Below are positions 44,420 to 56,156 of a stretch of DNA of 64,000 nucleotides, one piece after another. The notes beneath the pieces are model-generated. The model made no database searches. It had not been told where the DNA came from and worked only from the letters and a program-made list of their open reading frames with translations. Position numbers and translations under genes: made by a program. The DNA is taken from the NCBI GenBank assembly GCA_030549495.1, contig JAUIRK010000536.1, forward strand, positions 496,001 through 560,000, in the 5' to 3' direction. How positions within the stretch are numbered: position 1 is the first letter of the stretch; the number at the start of each line of letters is the position of its first letter. The stretch is from Nectonema munidae (lineage: Eukaryota; Nematomorpha; Nectonematoida; Nectonematidae).

Positions 44420-45212
44420 TTATTGAATTTTTAAACTCTTTTACCTATCATCTTTTGTTTGTTGACACTTAAAACGAGGATTGTGGATTCGGAGACGTAG
44501 AGACAGGCATTTGCTATTCGTGTACCTGAGATTTACGTGCATCACCAAATGTATTCCGGTGAATCGAAAATTTTTAAAACTGTAATAAATTCAAATATTC
44601 TTGTACGGGAACCCCACTGGACTCTAAAAGGATATGTAAAAAACTCAAATTTAACTCATTTAATATTTTGTGAAAAATTGAACATTGAATTTTTACATTA
44701 CATTGGATGTTGTAACTTTCGGCTGGCTCGAAGCGGCCTCGTGGCCTATGTTTGAGAGGGGAGATGTTCATTAGAGTGACAAATCAAAACAGTGACATAA
44801 TCTGTCACTCTTAAAATAGCGATTAAAAGAGCGACCAATCAAAAGAGTTTTTTATGTAAGGATAGGTAGGTAAGTAAAACTTTTGAATTTTTGTATATTT
44901 TGTCACTCTTTTGTCATGTCACTCTTTTGATAATAACCCGTTTGAGAGTGCTGCTTTAAATTGCTATTATTTTTGCAATTTGTACTTAAAAATCACACTT
45001 TTTTAAGGAATGTAAATCCATACATTTTTTAGAAATGATTTGTTTCACGATAATGCCCATTGAATTGAAAGAAGATTAAGAGAGAGAGCGCGTGAGTTGA
45101 TTAAGAAAAGTGAACAAACCTAGTCAAGGTAAGAGCTAATGTTGTTTTAACAAAAGGGGATAGTCTCAGATTGTGTCGTTTACGGCCAAGGTATTCAGTG
45201 AAGAAGAGAAGA
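44420..45212. other. Intergenic with a GTCACTCTTTTG repeat cluster
   Basis: AGAGTGACAAATCAAAA (44774) and TCACTCTTTTGAT-type phrases near 44800, 44903 and 44925 occur in both orientations, suggesting a small inverted-repeat element of about 170 bp. No gene is seen. Confidence 0.4.
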
Positions 45213-45216
45213 TTAA

Positions 45217-47266
45217 CCCTCAATCGTACAGCGAAAAAAAAACTCGCCTTGTACAAGCTACTCCATTTTGTGGTATAAGAAAAAAATCATTTTTTAACAA
45301 AGAGAAACTTTCTAAAATTTGTTTTACCTTGTAATATCTATCTATATATATATATTGCAAAATTATGCAATGTAAATATACCTTGAAATATTGAAAATGT
45401 AAAAAAAATTTATTAAAAGAAAAAAAAAGAGTTTTAATTCAGTTTTTTCAATAAAAAAAAACAAAATTCTTCCTTTATTTGAATAGGATGTTCAGGACAA
45501 ATTGAGACACCACAAGAGCAGCAGCTACTTCTACAGTTTTTTTACAAAACTTGCAAGGTCTTGAGAAACTTGTTTTTTTTCTTTTGCAACCAACAACAAC
45601 CTCATTGAACCCAACTTTTAGTCCAGCTTCTTTTATGGATACCGAAAGAGATTCGCTATCCATTCTTGTTGAAGAAAAAAGAAAAGCCAGTTTGAAAGAC
45701 AGGTTTTTTTTTTTAATTTTTTTGAGTCACTCCATGAAACATCAATTATGTTGTAGTTGATGAGCATGGGCCATCTGTTTGGGGGCGTGAGTAAGGTTGG
45801 TTAGGTACTGGTTTCGATAACTCAAGGTCGTGATGACAAGTTCGATCCCACATCACGCCTACTTTCTCATAGTTCGATACAAGCGACGCGATTGTGCCTT
45901 CTCGATGAAAACACCCCACGGTACCTTTCTTTACCTTTGTTTTTCTTCTTGTAGTAAACTCTTCGATGATAGAATCCATCAGGTCGACCCTATACTTTCC
46001 TTTATTGTAATCCAAAATCACAAGTTTTTTATCACTCCTTAGTGATATATATCAATTACAATATGTAAAGAAGAAGGCATTATTAGGACGTTATTGTTTT
46101 TTTTTGGAATGTACTCACTAACAATAATTTTGTTATTCTTGTCATATAAACAAGAGGTTGAAAACACAGGCTTGTTTTTTGCTGACTTCATCAGATGCGG
46201 AACTTCTTTTCTACATTTGTTGATAGTGCCAATCAAAGTAAGGTACATCTTTATCAGTTCTTTTGCAAGGCTGTGAGAGGTGAAGTAGCGATCTGTCACT
46301 ATATCTCTTCCTGTGTTAGTAAAAGGTTTTACGAGCTCCAGGACAATTTCTTGTGGAAAATTTTGTTCCTCAGACCATTTTCATTTTTCCCACAATAAAT
46401 TTTTGAAGTCAGAACATAGCCTGTTGAGGCTTCGCAACACCAAAGTATTTTGATGCCATATTTTCTTGGCTTATTAGGAATGAACATCTATGTCACCCCT
46501 GTAGCGCTAAAGTTGTTCATCTACAGTAAGTGTACTTTCTGGGACCAAACATCGCAACAAATTTCTTTGCAACATAGTCCACAACTCTCTGACTGCAGCC
46601 AACGTATCAACATGTTTTCTTTTTTCTCGATTTCTGAAATTATTGAATCTTAGGCATCTGAGGAAAAATTTTAATCTTTGATGCCCAATAGTCGTTCTAT
46701 AAAAAGGCTTACTGTCGTTAGGAGACCACAAATCTTGAAGCAAAGTCACGATCCATAGCGCTTCTAATGAGTATAACATGCCTTCAATTCATCGAGAGAA
46801 AACAGTTTCATGAATGATGGGTATGAATTTTTGGATTTTTGATGAAGGTATTGTCTTATAACATCATTAACTTTTCACTTTGTAAATCTTTGTATCGATA
46901 GAAACATTTCTTCATCATAAAATAATAAAAAAGCACTTGTAAAGAGCATGTATGCTTACATTTAAGAAAGTCTGTTATAATACAAATATGCTATACTACA
47001 AAATGGAGTAGTTATATAAATATGATTGATGGAAAAGAAGCAATTGTGATGGAACGAAAACACATGTTGAAAACTTAAAGCAATATATCATAAGGAAAAA
47101 GCAATTTTGCATTTGCATTTTTCTGAAGTAATTGCTTCAGAGTTCTTATCATAATTGAATATGATATATATCATATATGAATATGATTTGATATATTATA
47201 TTTTATATGTTTCAGGTCATCAAGTGAGTTTTACTCCATTTTGGAGTAGCGTTTACAGATGAGGGT
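45217..47266 (-). mobile_element. piggyBac-type DNA transposon 1, decayed
   Basis: Left edge TTAA|CCCTCAATCGTACAGCG (TTAA at 45213-45216). The right edge is probably near GTTTACAGATGAGGGT (47251-47266), roughly the inverted form, with no intact TTAA after it. Subterminal inverted blocks CTACTCCATTTTGTGG (45270) and CTACAAAATGGAGTAG (about 46990) support the pairing. It encloses a - strand transposase. Confidence 0.65.
45480..46780 (-). pseudogene. piggyBac transposase 1, decayed
   Basis: In - strand order: QRLKFFLRCLRFNNFRNREK and ESTLTVDEQL (first catalytic Asp); IVTDRYFTSHSLAKELIK (second Asp region), KMYLTLIGTINKCRKEVP, VSEYIPKKNNNVLIMPS; then ILDYNKGKYRVDLMD (third Asp region) and a Cys-containing end (RPCKFCKK). 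The DDE/D fold is recognisable across about 1.3 kb. Several frame changes break it, the N-terminus is largely missing and the C-terminal Cys finger is degraded. Confidence 0.8.
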
Positions 47267-48538
<1,272 letters not shown>

Positions 48539-49853
48539 AGTGATCAGCATGATGATGTACCCAGTCAGTAGCACCTTCATATGTGACTTGATTTAGTGAA
48601 TAAACTTCTGCCTTCACATCCATCTTTATTTCACGATGGACAAGATGGAAAAGAGCGATCGATAGTTATTTCGCATTTATCTCTGAAGCAAAATACGTAT
48701 TGCGTTTATTACAGCCTGCGTGGAGAGTGAGAGAGAACACTTGGTCACTCCTCTTCATATACCACCACGTATCTTCAATTCCATCATCATCACATCATTA
48801 TCGCTTCTGTGATTTTTATCTAGAGAGAACTTTGCAAATTCTTTAACACGTCTAAGTAACTTGAAACATCTGTCTGCTCTTCCAATCATAGTAATAATCG
48901 ATTTTGGCTCCGTTCATCTACTTTTTAATCAAATTTTGCGAATAATTTGGAAATTCTTTTTTGTGGCATTAAACTCACTTTTTCTACCCAGAGTTTGAAG
49001 TTTTTTCATGTGAAGAGGAGAAATGAGATTTAAGTTGTTATTTCTCTCTTTCTCATTCCTTTTTTGTGGTCTGGTTGAAACTGAAGTAAACTTCTAATAT
49101 TATTTTTTCAAATCTGATTCACCTTTAAAGTTTAGAAAGTTCCCATACAGTGGCGTAGTCAAGACGGAGCGAAACTGTAATGCAGTTCCCCCACCCTCTA
49201 ATATTTTCTCTAGGTGTCCTCCCTGCTTTCATTTTTATTCTCTTAAAAATTTAAAGCTTATATATATCGGGTTGAGGAGAATTCGTTTGGCCCAGATTTT
49301 ATCGACAACTAAAAAATCGAAATTTTCAATATTTTATAACTATTAAATTTATATCTCGGAAAAACGCTCCTGCCTCTATTATTTTTATTTATCTCTTCTT
49401 TTTATTGACAATTATAAAACATAAAATTTTCAATATTTTATATAATATTTTGAACAAACTTTATTTCTAAGTCAAAAACTTTCTTTGGTTATTGACAAAG
49501 TTAAACTTTTCCATGATATTTTATCAGATTCCAAGTTTTAGAAAAACTTGATTTACTTGCTTATAAGTTTTTTCTAAATTTTATCTCACCAAAATTTCCA
49601 ATAGCATCAACTTCCTATAATTATTTTGACTAAAATGATCAGGGTCTTCAAACTTTTTAACCCGTAGAGTCGCATCCATAGCTTATTTGTCTTCTCGTTA
49701 GTTACATGTATTCATTCATATACCCCTTAGACAAGTTTAACAAAGAGATATTATTTTTGGCATTTCCGATGATGAGTGATACTATATATGGAATGATCTA
49801 TAGAAATTTCCATGTTTATTTAAACGCAATTATATTTGAAAATTTAACGTGAA
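48539..49853. other. Intergenic, one MITE end
   Basis: CAGTGGCGTAGTCAAGACGG at 49148 is a GCGTAGCCAG-family end; its partner was not found. Nothing else is recognised. Confidence 0.45.
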
Positions 49854-50101
49854 TTATAGTGGATGAAACTTCTTGTGTGTCATTTGGCGATTAATAATAA
49901 TTAATACATTGAAATTACGTAAAGAAAGGAAATTACGTACAATTTCGCGTCTAAGGTTAAGGTGAGTAAGTTTATTATACCCATTTGCGTAGCCATGTAA
50001 CCTCAAACTTTCAACAAGTGCTGAATTCAATGTATTGACAAATATGTTCCAATACCATTTTTTGTTATATAAAACCTGTCTGTATGAAGATAAAAGTCTA
50101 T

Positions 50102-50584
50102 CAGGGTTTCTCAACCGGGGTCCACATCGACCCTAGGGGTCCATATAATAATTCAGGGGGCCCACAGGCGAAATATTATAAATTGGGGTCCACAATGATA
50201 TTTTGGTGGTTCATGAAGAAAACCATCTTATAACGGTTTTTATTTTAAAAAGTTCGCAATAGACTTGACATCGTAAAAAGAGTTGCTTTACGACTAGCAT
50301 TAACTTCAATGCAACCAGATATAAAGAAATGCGTTGAGCAGCATCAACCACAGGGATCTCATTAAATTCAATTTTCTTTTTTTATTATAAAAATTGTTGC
50401 ATTAGATTTGCTTTCATTTCAATATGAATTCTAAGTATATACTATTTTCTTGATCATAACCTCAAAAATTTTATTAGTGAAAAATATTAAAATAAATATT
50501 TTTTGTCCAATTTTTATGAAGGGGTCCACCAAGAAAAAAAGAAGTGAAAAGGGGTCCATGAGTAAAAAAGGTTGCGAAACACGG
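50102..50584. mobile_element. hAT-like MITE inserted in piggyBac 2
   Basis: Ends CAGGGTTTCTCAACCGG and GGTTGCGAAACACGG are inverted and imperfect, with GGGGTCCA phrases repeated at both sides. It separates two parts of the transposase. No clear duplication; the right end is approximate. Confidence 0.6.
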
Positions 50585-51325
50585 TATTAGATCAACGCCC
50601 CCATATATTTGTTATAGCTTTTAACAAGGTTGGGTTGAACTATTTCTTGTTTTTTTATCTCTAGCAATCTTTCCTTGGGTTTTCAAAAAAGGATAGACTT
50701 TTTCAAAATTTGAAGTGATAGTCACTATTGAGTTTTCCTTCTATCGGTATATCAGAATTTCACCATTGCTCTTAAAATCTAAACTTCCTTTTTCACATTT
50801 TTCCATGTCTTTTACTGATTTCAATGGGCATTTTTGAGTACGATTATTCCGCATGGTTCCAGTAGCGCGTATCTTCAAATTGGTTAAATATTTGAGAGTT
50901 TTCTCACAAGTGAAAAAATCATCAAAGTAGATCGCGTGATTTTGTGGGTTGATTAGAATAGTTGTCAGATTCTTAACCACACTTATACCAAGGCTTCTTC
51001 TCGCTTTTGCTCAGCTCCAGCATAAAGTTGTAATTTAAATGGGTACCCATCTTTATTGCAAAGAGCCGTGATTTTATACCCAAACCTAATGGGTTTGCCG
51101 TTTATAAACATCCTACCACTATGACGCCCATAATAAGGCACCCTGAATTCATCAATTGACAAATACTTTGAAAAAACGATGAAATCTTTTAGCTGTTTAT
51201 TCATGTGATCATATAAAAGTCTGATTTTTGCATATACTTCTCTTTAGCCTACAAGTTTATATTATTAGAAAAATGCAGAAACGTTTTCAACTCTTTAAAT
51301 GGTTGTCTACTCATCACATTTGAAA

Positions 51326-51934
51326 CAGCCCGCGCTAACCAAAATTGGGGGAGGGGTCAAAGGGGCTGAAACTATACATTATGAAAATACACACTATAAA
51401 ATTTCCCTTTCCAAAAGCAAATTCGATCAACATCGGAAATAAGAGCTAAAGAAGGTGTAAGGTGATGAGGATTGAGGAGTATAATTTACTATTATAAAAT
51501 AAAAGTGAAAGAAGAAAATCATTTTATTAACAATATATCATTTTTAGAGTAATAAAGCAATTTACATGTCAAACATACAGCCTTCTTGACTTTTCCTTGA
51601 AATAGTTCAAAAACTCGAAAACTCTTTTTAGGTTGGAAAAACTTCTCTCACAAAATGCCGTGCTGATTCCTAATGTTGGAGCAGCTTGAATAAATATTCA
51701 TATACTCAAAAAATACTCTAGACAATTTTATAATATATTTATTGAAACTACCAATGTACAAAGAAAGACTTCTTCACAAGCGCACTTTATCGGATGTAAT
51801 TCATTTAAAACTTATTTGAGCTTGAAAAATTGAGTGGAGAGGCTTGGAAAATTGAGTGGGGTGAGGGGTGGAGGGGCTCAGGTCAAAGATGGGGGGGGGG
51901 GCTCAAGCCCCGAAAATAGGGTGTGCTGGCCCTG
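51326..51934. mobile_element. hAT-type non-autonomous element inserted in piggyBac 2
   Basis: Exact 8-bp duplication ATTTGAAA (51318-51325 and 51935-51942). Ends CAGCCCGCGCTAACC / GGGTGTGCTGGCCCTG are imperfect inverted repeats. The 609-bp interior has G-rich ends and no coding region. Confidence 0.85.
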
Positions 51935-52180
51935 ATTTGAAACAGTATTACAACAAATGTCCTTTGATGTAGACCAATATAAATCTTCGTTAGGCAGTCA
52001 AAATTATCCACTAAAAATAATGATGGCAAAAAAAGAATACATCTCTTTCTCAGTTAGAAAACTTATTTCATTTCGTTGATGAGCATACTGAATAGTCAAA
52101 TCTACTATTTGCTGAACATATTCTTCAGTAAATTTTTTTTTAAAAATATCAATTTATTCTAAAGAAAGCAATTCTCGATG

Positions 52181-53029
52181 AGTATTTTTAATAGTAAATC
52201 AGGTGTATTATCAAGATAAGAGATATTAAAATTTTCATCTCCCACTTTTATTATCCTTTTCCACATTTGGAACGTTGTCTTCTAAACGGTGCGGAGTGTG
52301 TTCCTTTGTCTGGTCAAACTTGTGTTAATGTCGCTGAGGCTAACGAACTCGGTGTACTTAGTAACAGTTTGGGTTATTGTTCTTGTTGATGAACTCGAAC
52401 TTCCAATGAAATTCAATTGAGATTAATCAAAATCTTCTCCTTTGCTCGAACTAAAATGGGTTAACATTGCTCCAATTTTCACTGAGGTTTTTGCATTTCA
52501 AGTTCGTGTTGTTAAAAACCGTTGGCTGCACTACCATTAATTTTCTAAGCTTTTTAGAATTTAAAGCGAGCATATAAACAGAAAAAATGATAATTGAATA
52601 AGATAAATGTATATACCGCAGAGACTCACATCGGTGCTTTAGTTCCATGGTGACAGAGAAGGAGTCACTGAGTGGATCGTTTTGGGCAACATATTGCATC
52701 CACGTTGGGTCATTTGCCATATGCAAATCTTTCTAATATAATATGCAAATCTTTCTAAATATTTGCAAGTCTTTGAATTGAGTTAAACCATTTTTACTTT
52801 TTTATTGCTTTTCAGGCCTGATTTTGTTGATATTAATGTGGATTTTTCTTAGTGATTTAAAAAATGAAATATGACGACTCATATTTGATATTTGGTTTTA
52901 CTGCATTAACGTCCGCGGGAAAGAGGATCATAAGCCTTTCGTGTTGTGAAGTGTTAGCATGAACTTTTCTAAAGTGCGTCAAGTAAGCTTGCTTTGGAAG
53001 TGAAGCAAGCACTAGAGTTCGCTAAACAT
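52181..53029. other. Intergenic, nothing firmly recognised
   Basis: The left part may hold the N-terminal coding debris of piggyBac 2. A short direct repeat (ATGCAAATCTTTCTAA) lies at 52722-52760. Confidence 0.4.
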
Positions 53030-53490
53030 AACTATTTACGATATTATCAATAAAGATGTCCTGGAGGCCATAAAACACCATGTAGCTTATCTTAATCAAG
53101 AAATTTCTCCTTATTTTCCTAATATACAAACATTTGAAAGATACTATCAATTTATCAAAACCCCTTAATAATCTCGATTAGTAATCTCGCCTCTGAAGCT
53201 TCTTAAAAGGAACAGTTTATTGATTTGGTTAATGATTGAAGAGATGCAAAACATGTTTTTTTGTGAAATGTATCAAAGCGATGTTTCGATTGAAATAGGA
53301 CAGTCCTATGCTGGGGTTGCAAAGATGGCTCTGAAAGTTCGGCTTCGATTTTCCACTACATATGAGTGTGAGAAAGCGTTTTCCATGATACCTGCTATTG
53401 AAATCAAATTCAGAAATAGATTGGAAGTGAGTAATATGAAAGTTGGATATACCAAAACAGAGCAAACTTAGACAAACTGGTTTGGACAAA
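53030..53490 (+). pseudogene. hAT/ZBED-like transposase C-terminal remnant
   Basis: The + strand reads AIKHHVAYLNQEISPYFPNI (near 53070), then YAGVAKMALKVRLRFSTTYE, CEKAFSMIPAIEIKFRNRLE. The block (F/L)xTTYxCExxFS...IKxKxRNRL is the hAT C-terminal dimerisation region of the ZBED5/GTF2IRD2-type group. Stops upstream show decay; it ends at a TAG near 53469. Confidence 0.75.
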
Positions 53491-53904
53491 GCAGATGGGT
53501 CCAGACTTGTTGATTGGATTATTGAGACAATTTTTGAATAAATTTTGTGTCAATTTTTTTAGTACAGTAGTTTTATGTTGAATTATTTTTTAAATGAGAT
53601 CCTAAGCTATTAAAAAATTATAGAGAGACCGCCACCCGGAAATTTTACAAAGCTTGTGAACAGCTCAACAAGAGAACAAAATCATTCATATATGATAGAT
53701 CACCACTCATCGGATGTAATTAAGTCGTTATCCGTCCTTATTGCCATTGCACCAATTATTGAAACCAATGGCAACATTTGCTCTTTCTATCGCTAGATGT
53801 GCTATACTCTAACCAAGTGAAGATTTTATACCATAAATAAAAATGATCTCTTTTGTAAATCTTTAGGGAGCTGAATTTTTGGTTGAATCAATTTTATATT
53901 TAGT

Positions 53905-54225
53905 GTTCGAAGGTTAAACATGTCTTTGTCTTCTAAAGACCATCTGGAAAGGGTTGTATTAGAGGACTCATTGGTAATACAGTCAGACCTCATTTATTCG
54001 CTAGCAGATTATTCTACAACCACTCTTTCCGATGCAATATTGATTAGCAGCTAAAAGATATTTCTCAGCCTCAACATGATATTTCTCAATTGTCAACAAG
54101 CCTGGTTCATATCAAATGAATTGGTTAGGTGGACTCATTACTCTGTACTGAAATGCATTGTTGCTTAAAATTAAATTAAAAAATTTTTAACAATGAAATG
54201 TTACCAAGCTCGATTAGTAACACAG
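53905..54225. repeat. Dispersed repeat, segments a and c
   Basis: Segment a matches 23880-24010. Segment c (TTGGTTAGGTGGACTCATTA, GAAATGTTACCAAGCTCG) matches 61600-61740. A TACAGTCAGACCTCATTTATT phrase at 53977 is Tigger/pogo-like. Confidence 0.65.
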
Positions 54226-55640
54226 AAAAAGAAAGATTCATCTTATATAATCTTCATATTCTACATACACATATATTCAGTCAGTAAAGTAAATTGTTTG
54301 AAAACTTATTTAGGATATGGGTCTATGAATTGTCAGGTATGTAGCCGTGAATTTAAATTTGGCCATTTTAAATAGATGAAAGATTTAAAATTTTTGGAAG
54401 AAATATTCTACAAACCTTAAATTTATATAAATTAGCTATTCCGATCTCTAAGTTGTAGGCTAAAAATGACATGGAAATGATATTAGTTGTACTAAGTTTT
54501 ATTAACAAAAATTTTAAGCAAAGTGTAAAAACATTGCCAACTACTATTCTAAGCAATCTTGATACAAAAAACCAAAACATCAAGACGATTATCTAACAAT
54601 AAGGATGCAATATATTTCATTTCTGCATTTATAGCTTGATTGTTTAAATTTTCCATTTCGCCCGACTTCAATTACAAGAAGGGAGAGGGGGACTGATTAA
54701 GCGAAGCGTGGGCACGACTGATTTTAAAGGGGCGGGAACTAGAAAAAGTGTATAGGAGCTTCAAAGGAGCAAAATAAATCCCAGGGCGGCAAAGCTACCT
54801 TCCCATTCCCTCTCTTATTGATGAGCCTGGTTACAGTAATTAATAAGGATAAACCGTTTAAGCTTTAAATTATTGAGTTCTTATATAGTTATGTTCTATA
54901 AAAAATATTCACCTCTCTCAAAAATGCATGGGCTATGAAAAAAAAAATTTAAATATTCATTCTAAGACTTAACCTTAAAACAAGAAAAGTAATATCGAAA
55001 ATCTACTCACAAGGCAAACAAAGTCTTTTAAATAAAAAAGTTATATAATCGAGAAAATTGAAAATTATTGGGGGAGGGGGCGAAAGCTTTTTTATCCCCC
55101 TTGAAATCACATTCATAAAAGTAACACACATATATATATAATCGAAATTTGGATTAAAAAAAAGAAAAAGCTCTCATCCAATCAAAATTATTCCACTTCC
55201 GAACAGGAGATAAAATAGAAACGTGTAAAAAATAGACGACTAAAAATCGTTACGAAAATCAATCGTGTAGGAATCATGGAGTTTTTTGAAAAGCCTTGCA
55301 AATAACTTTCATTAATAAACTATAAATAAATTAAAATTTTTATTTATGTAAATTTCCATGGCGAAAATATTTTTGGGTGAAAAATTTTTTTGCTTGAATT
55401 TTCGGCACGTTTGTTATGCCAACTCATATTGGAAATAACAAGAGATACATGGACGATTCTGCGATAAGTAACTTTTTTTAATCCAAAACCGGAGAACATA
55501 CTCAAAATTTATCGATATATTGCTAAAGTGTTTATTTTAACTTATAGAAGTTTTCTTTTCCAAAATTTCGCTCTAACTTCCTAATCTCTGAATTTTGAGC
55601 GTTCTAAAAAAAAAATGCGTTTTACTATGTTTTCTTATCA
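54226..55640. other. Intergenic or collagen IV upstream intron
   Basis: No signal-peptide exon for the collagen was found here. A candidate acceptor/donor pair around 54333-54356 (GATATGGG...TGTCAG|GTATGT) adjoins repeat sequence and was not accepted. Confidence 0.4.
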
Positions 55641-55830
55641 GAGGTCTGGCAAGATCTCCGGGGAGACAACTTGCCAAACTTGCCAGCCTTATTATATATT
55701 TAAATGTGTAAATCGTATAATGCTTAAAAAATATACTTAAAATAAAAATTTTCAAAAAATATTTTACATACATATTGAAAGCCACATTTTAAAAATTCTA
55801 CCTAAAAGTTCAAAAAATTTAACTTTGAAA
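55641..55830. repeat. Dispersed repeat, copy 2 (partner at 1492)
   Basis: GAGGTCTGGCAAGATCTCCG, GGGAGACAACTTGCCA and the following AT-rich stretch match 1492-1700. Confidence 0.65.
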
Positions 55831-55919
55831 TTGCAGTTTTATTTCATAAAAACTATATGATTGGTTGAAATGTTTATGTAATATATAATAATAAAGATAT
55901 TTTGTATCTCTTTATTTAG

Positions 55920-56156
55920 TATGAAAGCAAGACACACTTGCCTCAGCAATCCCCCAACACTCTGCCATATACTAAAGTTGGCGATACTTCTGTGTACAGC
56001 AGGAAAAATGACACATTTGGTACTTTTTCGGAACAAGGTCTTGCTGAAAGCGGCCAAAGATATGACAGCGCCAAGAGTCATCCCGGTGAAGACATTTTCA
56101 ATAAGTACAAACTGAACAGCGCCAAATGTGAATGCATCAGCGAAAATGGTAGTCAG
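55920..56156 (+). CDS. Collagen IV exon, non-collagenous N-terminal segment
   Basis: Acceptor TTTATTTAG, donor AGTCAG|GTATTC. Hydrophilic, Ser/Asn/Lys-rich ([20 protein letters not shown]), ending [11 protein letters not shown]. The link to the collagen rests on phase, codon quality and the C-x-C motif, so it is less certain than the Gly-X-Y exons. Confidence 0.65.

Larger units (their letters stand above)
49854..52180 (-). pseudogene. piggyBac transposase 2 (PGBD-like), split by two insertions
   Basis: In - strand order from 52180: EEYVQQIVDLTIQYAHQRNE and a block like AIIIFSG (near 52020-52130), then after the element at 51326-51934 VMSRQPFKELKTFLHFSNN (near 51300), LSIDEFRVPYYGRHSGRMF and NGKPIRFGYKITALCNKDGY (first catalytic Asp), AIYFDDFFTCEKTLKYL (second Asp region), RATGTMRNNRTQKCPL. 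After the element at 50102 come DRLLSSYRQVLYNKKWYWNI and FVNTLNSALV. It is a different piggyBac lineage from copy 1, nearer to PGBD-type proteins. Terminal repeats were not identified. Frame breaks make it inactive. Confidence 0.82.

Noticed and set aside
54193-54375. Open frame with a hydrophobic stretch as the collagen signal-peptide exon
   Set aside because: Overlaps the dispersed repeat also found at 61710, and its N-terminus is not signal-like.
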